Below, piece after piece: positions 25,153 to 34,900 of a stretch of 64,000 bases of DNA. Every line of letters starts with the position of its first letter. The first letter of the stretch is position 1. The stretch is from an uncultured Prevotellaceae bacterium (GTDB lineage Bacteria; Bacteroidota; Bacteroidia; Bacteroidales; Bacteroidaceae): contig CAMVAT010000002.1 in NCBI GenBank assembly GCA_947165505.1, forward strand, positions 62,001 through 126,000, given 5' to 3'. The notes under the pieces are model-generated. The model ran no database searches and was not told the DNA's origin. It saw nothing but the letters and a program-made list of their open reading frames with translations. A program made the translations under genes and the position numbers.

Positions 25153-25779
25153 TTATTCGTCGGAAATCAGTTTCATGATGTAATCGACAGCGCCGTTGAC
25201 GCCGAACTTGCCCACATCAAGGCAGAGGTCGTAGTTACGGGCATCGTACCACTCTGATCCGGTAAACGTCTTGGTGTAAAGTTCACGTGTGTAGTCGTTA
25301 TCTACAATCATCAGTTTGGCGTCGCTCTCACTGACACCATATCGCTGCACGATGCGACGGATGCGTGTCTCCATTCTGCTGTGTATGAATATTTTCAGCG
25401 CATTTTTATAGTCTTTGAAAATATCGAAAGCACATCGTCCGATAATGACACACGACTCCTGCTCAGCAATGCGCCGGATAATGGCGGCCTGGGCATCGAA
25501 AAATTGTCTGGACAGCGAGTCACGGTCACTGATATGGTATTCATTCTCGGCCATGTAATGGCGGTAGAATTGCGTGAAATCGTCCCACCATGACGGGTTT
25601 CTGAGTTGCAACCGCTGTATAGCCGTGTCATCAGCGCTGAGTTCTTTGGCGACAGCTGTGAGCAGCTGCTTGTCGAGCAGTTTCACGCCCAGTCTTTTGG
25701 CGATCTCCGCTCCTACTTCATGTCCGCCGGTGCCAAACTGGCGGTTGATTGTTATGACGAAATGTTCATTTTGGTTCAT
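25153..25779 (-). CDS. Cytidylate-kinase-like P-loop protein
   Basis: A 208-residue protein of the cytidylate-kinase-like family (Cmk2-type) seen in Bacteroidota and Firmicutes. It shows ITINRQFGTGGHEVGAEIAK where kinases have the P-loop, LLDKQLLTAVAKE, then SCVIIGRCAFDIFKDYKNAL and the RRIVQRYGVSES lid-like part. It should bind a nucleotide; true CMP kinase activity is not shown. ATG 25779 (MNQNEHF) is chosen over an upstream in-frame start at 25818, because that one lies inside the promoter. It is a single gene with promoter and terminator. Confidence 0.83.
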   Translation of the reverse strand: MNQNEHFVITINRQFGTGGHEVGAEIAKRLGVKLLDKQLLTAVAKELSADDTAIQRLQLRNPSWWDDFTQFYRHYMAENEYHISDRDSLSRQFFDAQAAIIRRIAEQESCVIIGRCAFDIFKDYKNALKIFIHSRMETRIRRIVQRYGVSESDAKLMIVDNDYTRELYTKTFTGSEWYDARNYDLCLDVGKFGVNGAVDYIMKLISDE

Positions 25780-25815
25780 GGCTATTGATTTGTTGAGGTT
25801 ATACTTGATTGTTTG

Positions 25816-25847
25816 CAAAGTTAACGAAAACTTTAGAGATTAGCAAA
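25816..25847 (-). promoter_or_regulatory. Promoter of the cytidylate-kinase-like gene
   Basis: On the - strand, TTTG (25847-25844), a 20-nt spacer and TAACTTTG (25823-25816). Confidence 0.8.
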
Positions 25848-25917
25848 CTTTTCAGTGTTAAATCATCGCTACTTGTACGAAAAAAAAGAAATATGTTAGA
25901 AAAAAAGCACAAAATGG

Positions 25918-25947
25918 TTGTACATTAAAAAAAAACCAGTACATTTG
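25918..25947 (+). promoter_or_regulatory. Promoter of the YpfJ-type metallopeptidase gene
   Basis: TTG at 25918-25920, a 19-nt spacer and TACATTTG at 25940-25947, 28 nt before the ATG. Confidence 0.78.
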
Positions 25948-25975
25948 CAGTATCAACCAATTAACCTAATAAATT

Positions 25976-26845
25976 ATGAAACTTGACGGAAGAAGAGAAA
26001 GTGACAATTTTGAGGATCGCCGTGGCATGAGCGGCTCTTCGAAAGCAGGCATGGGCATAGGCAGTTTGATTCTCATCGGCATCGTCACCCTGTTGATGGG
26101 CGGCAATCCCCTTGAGGTATTACAGAATGCGGGCAGCATGGGCATTGGCGCCCCGCAGACCACGGAGTCGGCTGAACCCTACCAAGAGACCGCAGAAGAA
26201 GCCGAGCAGGTGAAATTCTGCAAGCAGATATTAGCCAGCACCGAAGACGTATGGTCACAGGTATTCCAGAAGATGGGCAAGAAATACACCCCGCCCACAT
26301 TGGTCGTCTTCAGCGGTTCGGTACAGACCAACTGTGGCGGCGCCACCTCGGCCGTAGGACCTTTCTATTGCTCTGGCGACCAGAAGTTGTACATCGACCT
26401 TTCTTTCTTTAAGCAGATGGAAAACCAGCTGAAGTCGGGCGGTGACTTCGCCCGTGCCTACGTGATTGCGCACGAGGTAGGCCACCATGTGGAGAATCTG
26501 CTGGGTATCTTGGGCAACGCCCACGCACAGATGCAACAGACCAACAAGACGAAAGCCAATCAAATCAGCGTCCGTCTGGAGTTGTTGGCCGACTATTATG
26601 CCGGAGTATGGGCCCATTACGAGGACGCCCGTTTCGGTTCGTTGGATGAGACCGACATGCGCGAGGCCATCAACTGTGCCCAGCACATCGGCGACGACTA
26701 TTTGCAGAAGCAAGCCCAGGGTTACTCACAGCCTGAGTCGTTCACGCACGGCACCGCCGAACAACGTATGCGCTGGCTGAAACGCGGCTATGACACGGGC
26801 AACATGAATACCACCACGTTTACCGGTAATTACTCTGATCTGTAG
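25976..26845 (+). CDS. ypfJ: YpfJ-type neutral zinc metallopeptidase, membrane anchored
   Basis: A 289-residue protein. It starts MKLDGRRESDNFEDRRG, followed by one membrane segment (MGIGSLILIGIVTLLMGG), which places the rest in the periplasm. The zinc site is HEVGHHVENLLG at residues 166-177; the third ligand is probably in LELLADYYAGVWAHY. Other family blocks are GPFYCSGDQKLYIDLSFF and EQRMRWLKRGY. The family is widespread; its substrate is not known. The convergent FAD gene ends 32 nt away. Confidence 0.9.
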   Translation: MKLDGRRESDNFEDRRGMSGSSKAGMGIGSLILIGIVTLLMGGNPLEVLQNAGSMGIGAPQTTESAEPYQETAEEAEQVKFCKQILASTEDVWSQVFQKMGKKYTPPTLVVFSGSVQTNCGGATSAVGPFYCSGDQKLYIDLSFFKQMENQLKSGGDFARAYVIAHEVGHHVENLLGILGNAHAQMQQTNKTKANQISVRLELLADYYAGVWAHYEDARFGSLDETDMREAINCAQHIGDDYLQKQAQGYSQPESFTHGTAEQRMRWLKRGYDTGNMNTTTFTGNYSDL

Positions 26846-26877
26846 GCTATCAGATTCTTTGAGATATACTGCGCCGC

Positions 26878-28461
26878 TTACCTGCCAAGGTGGGCGACGC
26901 ATTTGTCTGCACACCGCTCGCCATCGACGGCGGCAGAGACGATGCCCCCCGCATAGCCGGCACCTTCGCCACAAGGGAACAGCCCTTGCAGACGGATATG
27001 TTGCAGCGTATCGCGGTCGCGTAGAATCCTCACCGGCGACGAGGTGCGCGTCTCCACAGCGATCACCACGGCCTCGTTGGTCAGGAATCCGTGGCTCATC
27101 TGACCGAACCGTTGGAATCCCTTTTGCAGTCGCCGAGCTATCATGTCGGGCATCCAGAAATGCAACGGCGAAGAGATCAGCCCCGGTGCGTATGAACTAT
27201 CCGGCAGGTCATAGCTGAGTTTTCCGTTCACGAAGTCGGCCATGCGCTGAGCCGGTGCCGTCTGCCTCATATTGCCTTGTTGCCAGCAGTTGGCCTCTAA
27301 CTGCTCTTGAAACTCAAGCATAGCGAGATGGGGCGACACCGCCCCCCCTAAAACAGGAGTCACATCCTCGGGGTGCAGTTCCACCACCATTCCGCTATTC
27401 GACCACTGCGTGCCGCGGTTGGCAGGGCTCATGCCATTGACCACGATTTGCCTGGGGCCTGTGGCCGCCGGTATGACGAACCCACCGGGGCACATGCAAA
27501 ACGAATACACGCCGCGTCCGTCCACCTGGGTGACAAAATTATATTCCGCCGCAGGCAGATACTTCCCCCTACCCTGTTTGCTATGATATTGTATCTGGTC
27601 GATCAATGCGGCAGGATGCTCCAGCCGCACGCCCACGGCGATGCCTTTGGGTTCGATTTCTATACCAGAAGCATCGAGATAGCGGTACACATCGCGTGCG
27701 GAATGTCCCGTAGCCAGTATGACGGGTCCCATGAACCGGCGTTGCGTGCCGTCGCGCAACGACACCGCCTCAATGCCCTCCACTTGGTCGCCATGCAGGA
27801 TGAGAGCCGTCATCTTCGTTTGGAAATGCACCTCGCCCCCACATTTTAATATAGTCTGCCGGATATTTTCGATGACCCGGGGCAGCCGGTCGGTGCCGAT
27901 ATGCGGGTGCGCATCGGCGAGGATGGCTGTAGAGGCGCCATGCTGGCACAGCACGTGAAGTATCTTATCTGTATTTCCCCTTTTTTTCGACCTTGTGTAG
28001 AGTTTGCCGTCGGAATAGGCGCCCGCCCCGCCCTCGCCGAAGCAGTAGTTGCTTTCGTCGTCCACCTTTTGTGTCTTGGTGATGAGTGCGAGGTCTTTTT
28101 TGCGTTCACGCACATCCTTACCCCGCTCGATGAGCACGGGTCGCAGCCCCAGTTCTATGAGCCGCAGCGAGGCGAAGAGTCCGCCCGGTCCGGCCCCTAC
28201 CACGACGACCGCCTGTTGGTCCGAAACGTCGTGGTAATCGGTATGCACATATTCATCGTCGGCAGGCATCTCATTGACATAAAGACGGACGGTGAGGTTG
28301 ACGAAGATGGTACGCTGACGTGCGTCGATGCTTCGTTTGAGCACTCTCACATGGTAGATGGTCCGTATGTCTAAACCTTTTTCCTGTGCTACGTATGCCT
28401 TGATGCTTTGTTCGTTGGCGGCCTGCCAGGGCAGAACGCGTATCTGTAATTCTTGTATCAT
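26878..28461 (-). CDS. NAD(P)/FAD-dependent oxidoreductase
   Basis: A 527-residue cytoplasmic flavoprotein. The N-terminal 85 residues form a small domain. The FAD-binding Rossmann motif is AVVVVGAGPGGLFASLRL, with LIERGKDVRERKKD at the second strand. NYCFGEGGAGAYSDGKLYTR, VILATGHSARDVYRYL and the C-terminal LFPCGEGAGYAGGIVSAAVDG close the FAD fold. It belongs to the large uncharacterised COG2509-like group common in Bacteroidota. Substrate unknown. A full promoter lies just upstream. Confidence 0.9.
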   Translation of the reverse strand: MIQELQIRVLPWQAANEQSIKAYVAQEKGLDIRTIYHVRVLKRSIDARQRTIFVNLTVRLYVNEMPADDEYVHTDYHDVSDQQAVVVVGAGPGGLFASLRLIELGLRPVLIERGKDVRERKKDLALITKTQKVDDESNYCFGEGGAGAYSDGKLYTRSKKRGNTDKILHVLCQHGASTAILADAHPHIGTDRLPRVIENIRQTILKCGGEVHFQTKMTALILHGDQVEGIEAVSLRDGTQRRFMGPVILATGHSARDVYRYLDASGIEIEPKGIAVGVRLEHPAALIDQIQYHSKQGRGKYLPAAEYNFVTQVDGRGVYSFCMCPGGFVIPAATGPRQIVVNGMSPANRGTQWSNSGMVVELHPEDVTPVLGGAVSPHLAMLEFQEQLEANCWQQGNMRQTAPAQRMADFVNGKLSYDLPDSSYAPGLISSPLHFWMPDMIARRLQKGFQRFGQMSHGFLTNEAVVIAVETRTSSPVRILRDRDTLQHIRLQGLFPCGEGAGYAGGIVSAAVDGERCADKCVAHLGR

Positions 28462-28469
28462 AGTTAGTG

Positions 28470-28500
28470 CAAAGTTAGTGCAAGTTGAGCGATATGCAAA
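28470..28500 (-). promoter_or_regulatory. Promoter of the FAD-dependent oxidoreductase gene
   Basis: On the - strand, TTTG (28500-28497), a 19-nt spacer and TAACTTTG (28477-28470). The start codon lies 9 nt after the box, so the leader is very short. Confidence 0.75.
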
Positions 28501-28601
28501 ATGAAAATCCGAAAATTTTCATTTTGCATATCCGAAGCGTAGCCTGGCTTATTTAAAGTTAATGCATTTTTCCCGAAAAATATACAATTCGTATCAATTT
28601 G

Positions 28602-28633
28602 TTTGGCGAAAAAGAAAAAAGTATATAATTTTG
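28602..28633 (+). promoter_or_regulatory. Promoter of the small lipoprotein gene at 28669
   Basis: TTTG at 28602-28605, a 20-nt spacer and TAATTTTG at 28626-28633. Confidence 0.82.
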
Positions 28634-28668
28634 CGGCAAATTACATTCACCTTTAAACACACATAATT

Positions 28669-29121
28669 ATGAAAACAATGAAATTTAGCATGAAAGCGCT
28701 GATGGCAATGTTGTTGTTCTGCTTGCCATTGGCTATGACCAGCTGCGGCAGCGATGACGACAAAGACGACAGCGGCCCAAAGAAGTATGAATACAATTGG
28801 ACGATTGAAGATGCTGACAACGGAACCACCACAGCCGAGCGACAGGACAACCTGGCAGAACAAGCCCAACTGAGCACCAAATTGGCTGCTGCGATTACCA
28901 CCACAGGCACTGGCAATGGTGTTGTTGCGAATGCCACGGCACAGACATTCTCTTTCACTGGCACAAAGACCCAACAGGAGTACGACAACCTGGTTAAATC
29001 GGCCTTCTACCAGTTTAAGTCGCAAATCATGGCGATGACTTTTAAGACACTGCCTTCGGGAACAAGAGTGACCATCAAACGTGGCGGTTCTACTGTCATC
29101 AGCGAAAAGATATTCAACTAA
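28669..29121 (+). CDS. Lipoprotein of unknown function
   Basis: A 150-residue protein with lipobox MTSC (lipidated Cys near residue 25) followed by an acidic stretch (GSDDDKDDSG) of the sort that exports lipoproteins to the surface in Bacteroidota. The mature domain has YNWTIEDADNG, two long polar segments, and ends TRVTIKRGGSTVISEKIFN. No family recognised. It has its own promoter and ends before a bidirectional terminator. Confidence 0.72.
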   Translation: MKTMKFSMKALMAMLLFCLPLAMTSCGSDDDKDDSGPKKYEYNWTIEDADNGTTTAERQDNLAEQAQLSTKLAAAITTTGTGNGVVANATAQTFSFTGTKTQQEYDNLVKSAFYQFKSQIMAMTFKTLPSGTRVTIKRGGSTVISEKIFN

Positions 29122-29140
29122 TCAAGAATCTACTTCATAC

Positions 29141-29176
29141 AAACCGGGGCGCGTCTATGTGGACGCGCCCCGGTTT
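29141..29176. terminator. Bidirectional terminator
   Basis: AAACCGGGGCGCGTC and GACGCGCCCCGGTTT form a perfect 15-bp stem around 6 nt, between convergent genes. Confidence 0.88.
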
Positions 29177-29205
29177 GCTTTAACTGTCAGTCTCGTTATC
29201 GTCTC

Positions 29206-29817
29206 TTAGAAGTTGACACCGAAGTTCATGAAGAACGAATTGTTGTGTGCATCTTTCCCCCCGGAATCAGCAATGTTAGCCACGCCAAACTCATAACCGA
29301 GTTCCAGATACAGGTTGCTGTACTCTGCGCCGCACCCGAGTTTGAATCCCATGTCGGGATGTGTATAGTAGCCGTCGTTGAACGAGCTGTGGCTGTCGCC
29401 ATCGGCCTTCACCTTGCCGCTGATGGCCATAGAGAGATAGGGACCGAAGAACGGCAGCACAGCCACCTTGTCGGCCACATCAAAACCGTATTTGACGAGG
29501 ATAGGCAGTTCGAGATAGTTAAGGCTGACTTTCGTCCCCCCACGTTTGCCGCCTTTCCCCACATAGCTCAGTCCGCTTTCCAGATAAACGGGAGTGGTCT
29601 CAGAGAGCCGCAGTCCGATGATACCCCCGAAATTGATACCTGTTCTCGACGATGATGCCTTAATGCCTTCGTCGCCGCTGATGTGCGATGTGGCGAATCC
29701 GATACGGAATCCGTAATAGAGTTTATCCTCGCTGAACGAGAAGTCGCCCGCATTACGCTGGGCAAAGATGGGCGCGGTACACACCAGCGCCACCAAGGTA
29801 ACTAATAATTTTTTCAT
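29206..29817 (-). CDS. Outer-membrane beta-barrel protein (porin family)
   Basis: A 203-residue protein starting at ATG 29817, with signal peptide MKKLLVTLVALVCTAPIFAQ. The mature part alternates aromatic and polar residues, as in an eight-stranded barrel of the PorT/OprF type: LYYGFRIGFATSHIS, INFGGIIGLRLSE, VYLESGLSYVGKG, LELPILVKYGFDV, VLPFFGPYLSMAISGKV. It ends with FFMNFGVNF, the usual C-terminal phenylalanine of outer-membrane barrels. Such barrels serve as porins or adhesins; no specific role can be read. Confidence 0.85.
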   Translation of the reverse strand: MKKLLVTLVALVCTAPIFAQRNAGDFSFSEDKLYYGFRIGFATSHISGDEGIKASSSRTGINFGGIIGLRLSETTPVYLESGLSYVGKGGKRGGTKVSLNYLELPILVKYGFDVADKVAVLPFFGPYLSMAISGKVKADGDSHSSFNDGYYTHPDMGFKLGCGAEYSNLYLELGYEFGVANIADSGGKDAHNNSFFMNFGVNF

Positions 29818-29897
29818 ATCATTACAATTTGATTTGCTAATTCTTATGCAAAGAAACACATATTTCTTGACACCTGCAAGAAAAATGTGAAAAAATG

Positions 29898-31052
29898 TCA
29901 TTTTTTGAGATATTTGTCGAAAAAGTCGAACATCATCTGCTGGTCGATGAGCGGACAGCCGTGGGGATGGTCGAGCACGACCGTCTGCAGCCGGTCGTCA
30001 GCCCCCTGGCTTTTCCACACCTGGTGCATGATGTCGAAAGCTTTCTCCACCCCTGGCAGTGGAAACAGCTTGTCGGTGCGTCCGGCGATGAAGAGCATGG
30101 GTTTAGGGCAGGCCAGCGATGCGATATGCGGATAGTCGAGATACAGACGCAGACCGGGGATGCAGTTGGCGAAGCCACCGTTTTCGCGCCGTCCGTATTT
30201 GGTTGACAGCTGCACATCTGAGGTGACCATCCAACAGGTGACGCACCCTACGCTGATTTTATCGCTGAGCGCCGCCAGCATCCACGAGCGGTAGCCGCCC
30301 ATGGAGCAACCAGCACACCCGATGCGTTGGTCATCTACACAGGGCAGCGAAGCCAGGAAGTCGGTGGCAGTGATATCATCATAAGTCATAAAAGCGCTGA
30401 GGTCGCGCCCGAACATCATCATATTACCGGCGATGATGTCGTAAAGATTGCGCGCCACGCCCTCTTTCCTGCCCCGTTCGGCCCACAGAGGCGCGTCGGT
30501 GGAGATGACGACATAGCCCCGTTTGGCCAGTTCGTCGCCCATGAACCTGCCATCGTAGAGGTTGTCGGCCCATTGGAGAGCATCGTTGATGACCGCCGAA
30601 TCGACGGCAAAGGGCCGTATCATCTTCTCCTTGCCGATAGACAGGTGTGCACCGTGATCGTGCAGCAGGTTGACCGCCGGATGCCGTCCCTCGCCGTCGG
30701 GTATCAGGAGATAAGCCTTGACACGGTAGTAGGACGACAGGTTGAAGGCGATGCGTTGTGCACGGTAGCCGTCGCGTTGCTCCTCGGCGAGCACCTCTAC
30801 GTCATAGCTCTTGGGTGGTGGCGGTGGCGTGAGCATGCACTCGAACACCTTGGCTCGTGCCGCCTTTTTCCATTTCTTGAAGTTTTTTATTTTCGAGTTG
30901 CCCCATGCCATGGGATAAGTGAGGTCGGCATGCATCATCTCATAATAGACCGGTATGTCGTTTTCATATTCATACCCCCATGTCTCATCCTGTGCTTGTA
31001 CGTTCATGGCGACAGCGCACACACACGCTGCAAAAAAGTATTTGATGTTCAT
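29898..31052 (-). CDS. Secreted alpha/beta hydrolase (dienelactone-hydrolase/acetyl-esterase type)
   Basis: A 384-residue protein starting at ATG 31052, with a signal peptide ending in VQAQ (residue 21). The hydrolase fold starts near YYRVKAYLLIPDGEGRHPAV (oxyanion part), HDHGAHLSIGKEK follows, and the nucleophile elbow is IGCAGCSMGGYRSWMLAA (Ser in GCSMGG). The acid is probably the Asp in IAGRTDKLFPL, and the His is in LDHPHGCPL. It resembles large Bacteroidota esterases active on plant polysaccharides; whether the substrate is an acetylated sugar is not known. It stands divergent from kdsB. Confidence 0.83.
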   Translation of the reverse strand: MNIKYFFAACVCAVAMNVQAQDETWGYEYENDIPVYYEMMHADLTYPMAWGNSKIKNFKKWKKAARAKVFECMLTPPPPPKSYDVEVLAEEQRDGYRAQRIAFNLSSYYRVKAYLLIPDGEGRHPAVNLLHDHGAHLSIGKEKMIRPFAVDSAVINDALQWADNLYDGRFMGDELAKRGYVVISTDAPLWAERGRKEGVARNLYDIIAGNMMMFGRDLSAFMTYDDITATDFLASLPCVDDQRIGCAGCSMGGYRSWMLAALSDKISVGCVTCWMVTSDVQLSTKYGRRENGGFANCIPGLRLYLDYPHIASLACPKPMLFIAGRTDKLFPLPGVEKAFDIMHQVWKSQGADDRLQTVVLDHPHGCPLIDQQMMFDFFDKYLKK

Positions 31053-31070
31053 AGCAGATAGTTTTGGATG

Positions 31071-31102
31071 CAAATTTACGCTGAAATATGAAAAAACACA
31101 AA
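31071..31102 (-). promoter_or_regulatory. Promoter of the alpha/beta hydrolase gene
   Basis: On the - strand, TTTG (31102-31099), a 20-nt spacer and TAAATTTG (31078-31071). It stands back to back with the kdsB promoter; only 15 nt lie between the two -33 boxes. Confidence 0.78.
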
Positions 31103-31117
31103 TAATCGACCTTATAT

Positions 31118-31149
31118 TTTGTATGCTCAAGATAAAAACATTACTTTTG
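31118..31149 (+). promoter_or_regulatory. Promoter of kdsB and the SEDS-PBP gene
   Basis: TTTG at 31118-31121, a 20-nt spacer and TACTTTTG at 31142-31149. It fixes the kdsB start at ATG 31174, not at an in-frame ATG at 30955. Confidence 0.82.
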
Positions 31150-31173
31150 CAAGATAAAAACAAGCAACACCAC

Positions 31174-31926
31174 ATGAGATTTCTATCCATCATCCCGGCT
31201 CGCTACGCCTCGAGCCGTTTTCCGGGCAAGCCCCTCGCCATGCTCTGCGGCAAACCTGTGATAGAGCGAGTATATGAACAAGTGAGCCAGGTGCTCAACG
31301 ATGTATATGTGGCCACCGACGACAGCCGTATCTATGAGGCCGTCATCGGCTTTGGAGGCCGTGCCGTGATGACCCGCTCCGACCACCAGAGCGGTACCGA
31401 CCGTATCGCAGAGGCAGCGTGCAAGATTGGCGGCGACTTCGATGTCGTCGTCAATGTACAGGGCGACGAGCCCTTTATCCGTCCGGCACAGATAGAGACG
31501 CTCTGCCACTGTTTTGACGATGCCGACACCGAGATTGCCACACTGGGCAAGCGCTTTGCCGACATGGAGAGTGTGCAGAGTCCGAACTCGCCCAAGATTG
31601 CCGTTGACCGCCGTGGCTTCGCCCTGTATTTCAGCCGTAGCGTCATCCCTTACGTCCGTGGTGCAGAGCCTGACACATGGTTGCAGCACTACCCTTATTT
31701 GAAGCACCTGGGCATCTACGCCTACCGCCGCGACGTGCTGACCGAGGTGACACGTCTGCCCCAGTCGCCACTGGAGAAAGCAGAGAGCCTGGAGCAGTTG
31801 CGCTGGCTGGAGAACGGCTATCGCATCAAGGTGGCCGAGACGACGTTTGAGACGGTGGGCATCGACACTCCCGACGACCTGCTCAGGGCCGAGGCATTCT
31901 TGCAAAGCCAAGCTGGCATCCTATAA
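31174..31926 (+). CDS. kdsB: CMP-KDO synthetase (3-deoxy-manno-octulosonate cytidylyltransferase)
   Basis: A 250-residue cytoplasmic enzyme that makes CMP-KDO from CTP and KDO for the LPS inner core. It begins FLSIIPARYASSRFPGKPLA (nucleotide-binding loop). VYVATDDSRIYEAV, MTRSDHQSGTDRIAEA, VVNVQGDEPFIRP and YFSRSVIPYVR follow, and near the C-terminus LEQLRWLENGYRIKVAET. All are typical of KdsB. The SEDS-PBP gene starts 17 nt after the stop, so the two share a transcript, which ties LPS and wall synthesis in one unit. Confidence 0.96.
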   Translation: MRFLSIIPARYASSRFPGKPLAMLCGKPVIERVYEQVSQVLNDVYVATDDSRIYEAVIGFGGRAVMTRSDHQSGTDRIAEAACKIGGDFDVVVNVQGDEPFIRPAQIETLCHCFDDADTEIATLGKRFADMESVQSPNSPKIAVDRRGFALYFSRSVIPYVRGAEPDTWLQHYPYLKHLGIYAYRRDVLTEVTRLPQSPLEKAESLEQLRWLENGYRIKVAETTFETVGIDTPDDLLRAEAFLQSQAGIL

Positions 31927-31943
31927 TCTGACACAGGCTAAAT

Positions 31944-34900
31944 ATGAAACCACAACAAATCAAACTGTTGTCATCTACATTTGTTATATTGTGCATCGTA
32001 GCTGCTTTGATGATCATCAACTGGGTGTTTCCCTTCACCTTTTCCATCTATTTCATCATTTGCGGCATAAGCATGGTATTGCTGACCCTGCTACGCAAGA
32101 AAGACAACAAACTGTCGCTGTTGCTGCCATGGGCACTGACAATGACCGCCTCGGTATTGGTGACACACAACTATCTGCATCCCGACACCGATGTGTACAA
32201 CAACTCCGATTACCATGTCTTGTCGCTTCGTGGTGTGGATGTGGCCAACGATCAGAAGCTCATCAGCCAGCACGACCGTGCCAACTCGCTATTTGATGAC
32301 CCCTCGTATCGTGGCGAGGTGCTGTTGCATGGCGACGGCGACCATTGCGAGCTGACCTACGCCATGACCGACCAACCCCTCTATGTGGGCGATGGTACCC
32401 GTTACCGCTTGGCCAACCGCGAGCAACTGCCCTCGATGCGCCAGTCGCTTACGGTAGCCACCGACAGCAGCCAGCTGGAAGTGCGCATCCACCATTTTGA
32501 GCATCGCGAGAAAGTAGATAGCATCCATGTGTATCTGACCTACCGCACTACGATGCGCGGCGACGGCGACACGCTGGCCACAGCCACTCCCTACGAGCGC
32601 TGCGACACCTCGTCGTTCAAGCGTTATATCACTGAGTCGTACAATCTCTATGACATGGCGCGAGGCGGTGTCTCGTTCGACCCCGCAGTATGGCAAGACG
32701 CAGAAGAAGAACATCTGCTCAGTGCCATCCGCGACGTGAGCGTCGTGCGCGACAACATCGTGAAGGGCGGCAGTTCCGCGCGCAAAGCAGACACCCCCTA
32801 CTATGTGCTGTTGCCGTCAGAACTGCCACAGGACATTTCCATACTCTGCGACGGACAACCCGTGGTGAATCATGGGCAACCCGTAAACCGTGTGTCGCCC
32901 ACCACCGTGCAGGTGCAGAAAGGTGAACTGTTCTACATCGGCTGCGGCGAAGAATCTACCCGTCCGATGGCATGTGAATATGACAGGCAGACCGACCGCT
33001 TGCGTCTCAACTACCACCTGCCCGTCATGTACCACTTCCCTGTCGAGGGGCGCCAAGGCTCATCCAAGCGACTGAGCCGTCATCACATTGTCAACATCAC
33101 CACATCGAGCGAAGACCTGGTACACACAGAAGTGAAACAATCGTTCTTCTACGACTTGTTTCATCTTCCCGATAACCGTTTTCACATCCATGGCATGGTG
33201 AGTTATAACATCGGCGACTCACACAACATCTTCAGCCCGAAGTTGATTGATGCCAACATCAAGGGACAGCAACAGCTGAAGCAAGAACGTACGAAGAATC
33301 CCGACAAATACACCTTGGTGTCGAAAAACGGCAGCGTGTGGCACTTCAGCGTTGACGACCTGCGCAAGACCAGTCCGGTGACAGGCAAGAGCAACCTGTT
33401 TGTCCGCGATTTATGGATCATGGGTGTCATCCTCTTCATGTTCTTGTTCGCCCTGGTGGCACCTCTGTCATTATGGCCCCGCTCAAAGAAGAGCAATTTT
33501 GCCCTTGGCGTATGGCTGTTTTTCGGTCCGATGATTGTGATGCGCTTGTACTTATTGTGGCGCATCGCCGTCTTCCCGCCGTTGGAGCAGATCTCGCGCC
33601 GGGTGCTGATGCAATACCGGATGGAGACAGGTGGAATGCGCAATGCGATGGTCATCACCTTAATAGCAATCGGTGTGCTGATGTTGCTGACCATTGCGGC
33701 CAAGCTATTCGACAGGAAGCGCACTGCAGCAGCGCAAAAGGGGAAAGCGGCTCCCTCCTCATCGGGCATACAAACATCTACCTCATTGATCGGCCAGTTG
33801 AGCGACCAACGATTGAAAATCCTCTTCGGTGTGTTATGGGTAGTCACCTACGGACTGCACTTCGTGAGCAACTCACCCTACGCCAATCTGTTTGCGCCGC
33901 TGGTGGTGTTCTTTTTCAATGAATACCTCTGTCTGAAGCGTCTGCCGATGATATGGCGCGGACTGAATATCGCACTGGCACTTGGCGCCTTCTTAGTTGG
34001 CGACCCCGGCTACGCCATCATGTTTTTCATCTTCGCCTGCCTCTACACCGCCTATATGATGCTCGTCTATCGCCGTTCGGTCAAACAGGGCGAGCGTCGT
34101 TTGGCACGGCATATAGCCCTGCTTTGTTTCATCCTCTGCGCCGTGAGCGTATGTCTGTCGTCGTGGCTGATGGGCATGGCCTACAACGAGACACCCCTGT
34201 TGGGTTTGCGCTGGCTCACCGTGTCACGCGTGCTGATGACCACAATGGGGGCTGTAGCCTTATGGCTTCTCTATCGTGCCTCCGCCCATTTTGGATGGCT
34301 ACGAGGCAACCGTACGCTGCGCTGGGGGCTGATGGGCCTCAGCACTGTTGTGGTGCTCTTCGTGAGCGCCGTAGTGGTGCCCGCCTTCATCAATAAGAAC
34401 GGTCATTTCAAATACCGCTCGATGATACACACGCAGGAGGTGGGTGCGATGATGAGCAACGAGAACATTTTGGAACGCAATAGCGACCGTCTGCTGCAAG
34501 CCTCACAGAACCAATGGTTTCTGCAGTACCACGACAACAAAGGCGATGCCGATAGTTTCAATGGCGACATCTTCACCCTGTCGCCCCACTTCCGCAAGGG
34601 TGTGACATGGCCCACACAGGTGAGCGACGTGATCTTGTCGCGCTATGTCATAGGCGAGATATCCACCCTGCTGCCCATCTTCATCATCGCATTGTCGCTG
34701 CTGTTTCTGCTGTTCCTGTTCCGCTCACCCAGCCTGTCGGCCACTGGGCGCATCCTGTCATGGGCGTTCGCGTTGCTCATCGCCGTACAGATGACTTTCG
34801 TATGGATGGCCAACACCAACCGTATGATATTCTTCGGCCAGGACTTCCCCTTCCTGAGTCATAACGCACTGGTCACCTCCACATTGTTTGCCTTGCTCTT

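Noticed and set aside
30955..31173. Longer N-terminus of KdsB from an upstream in-frame ATG
   Set aside because: The promoter at 31118-31149 lies inside that extension, and the family begins at FLSIIPARYASSRFPG.
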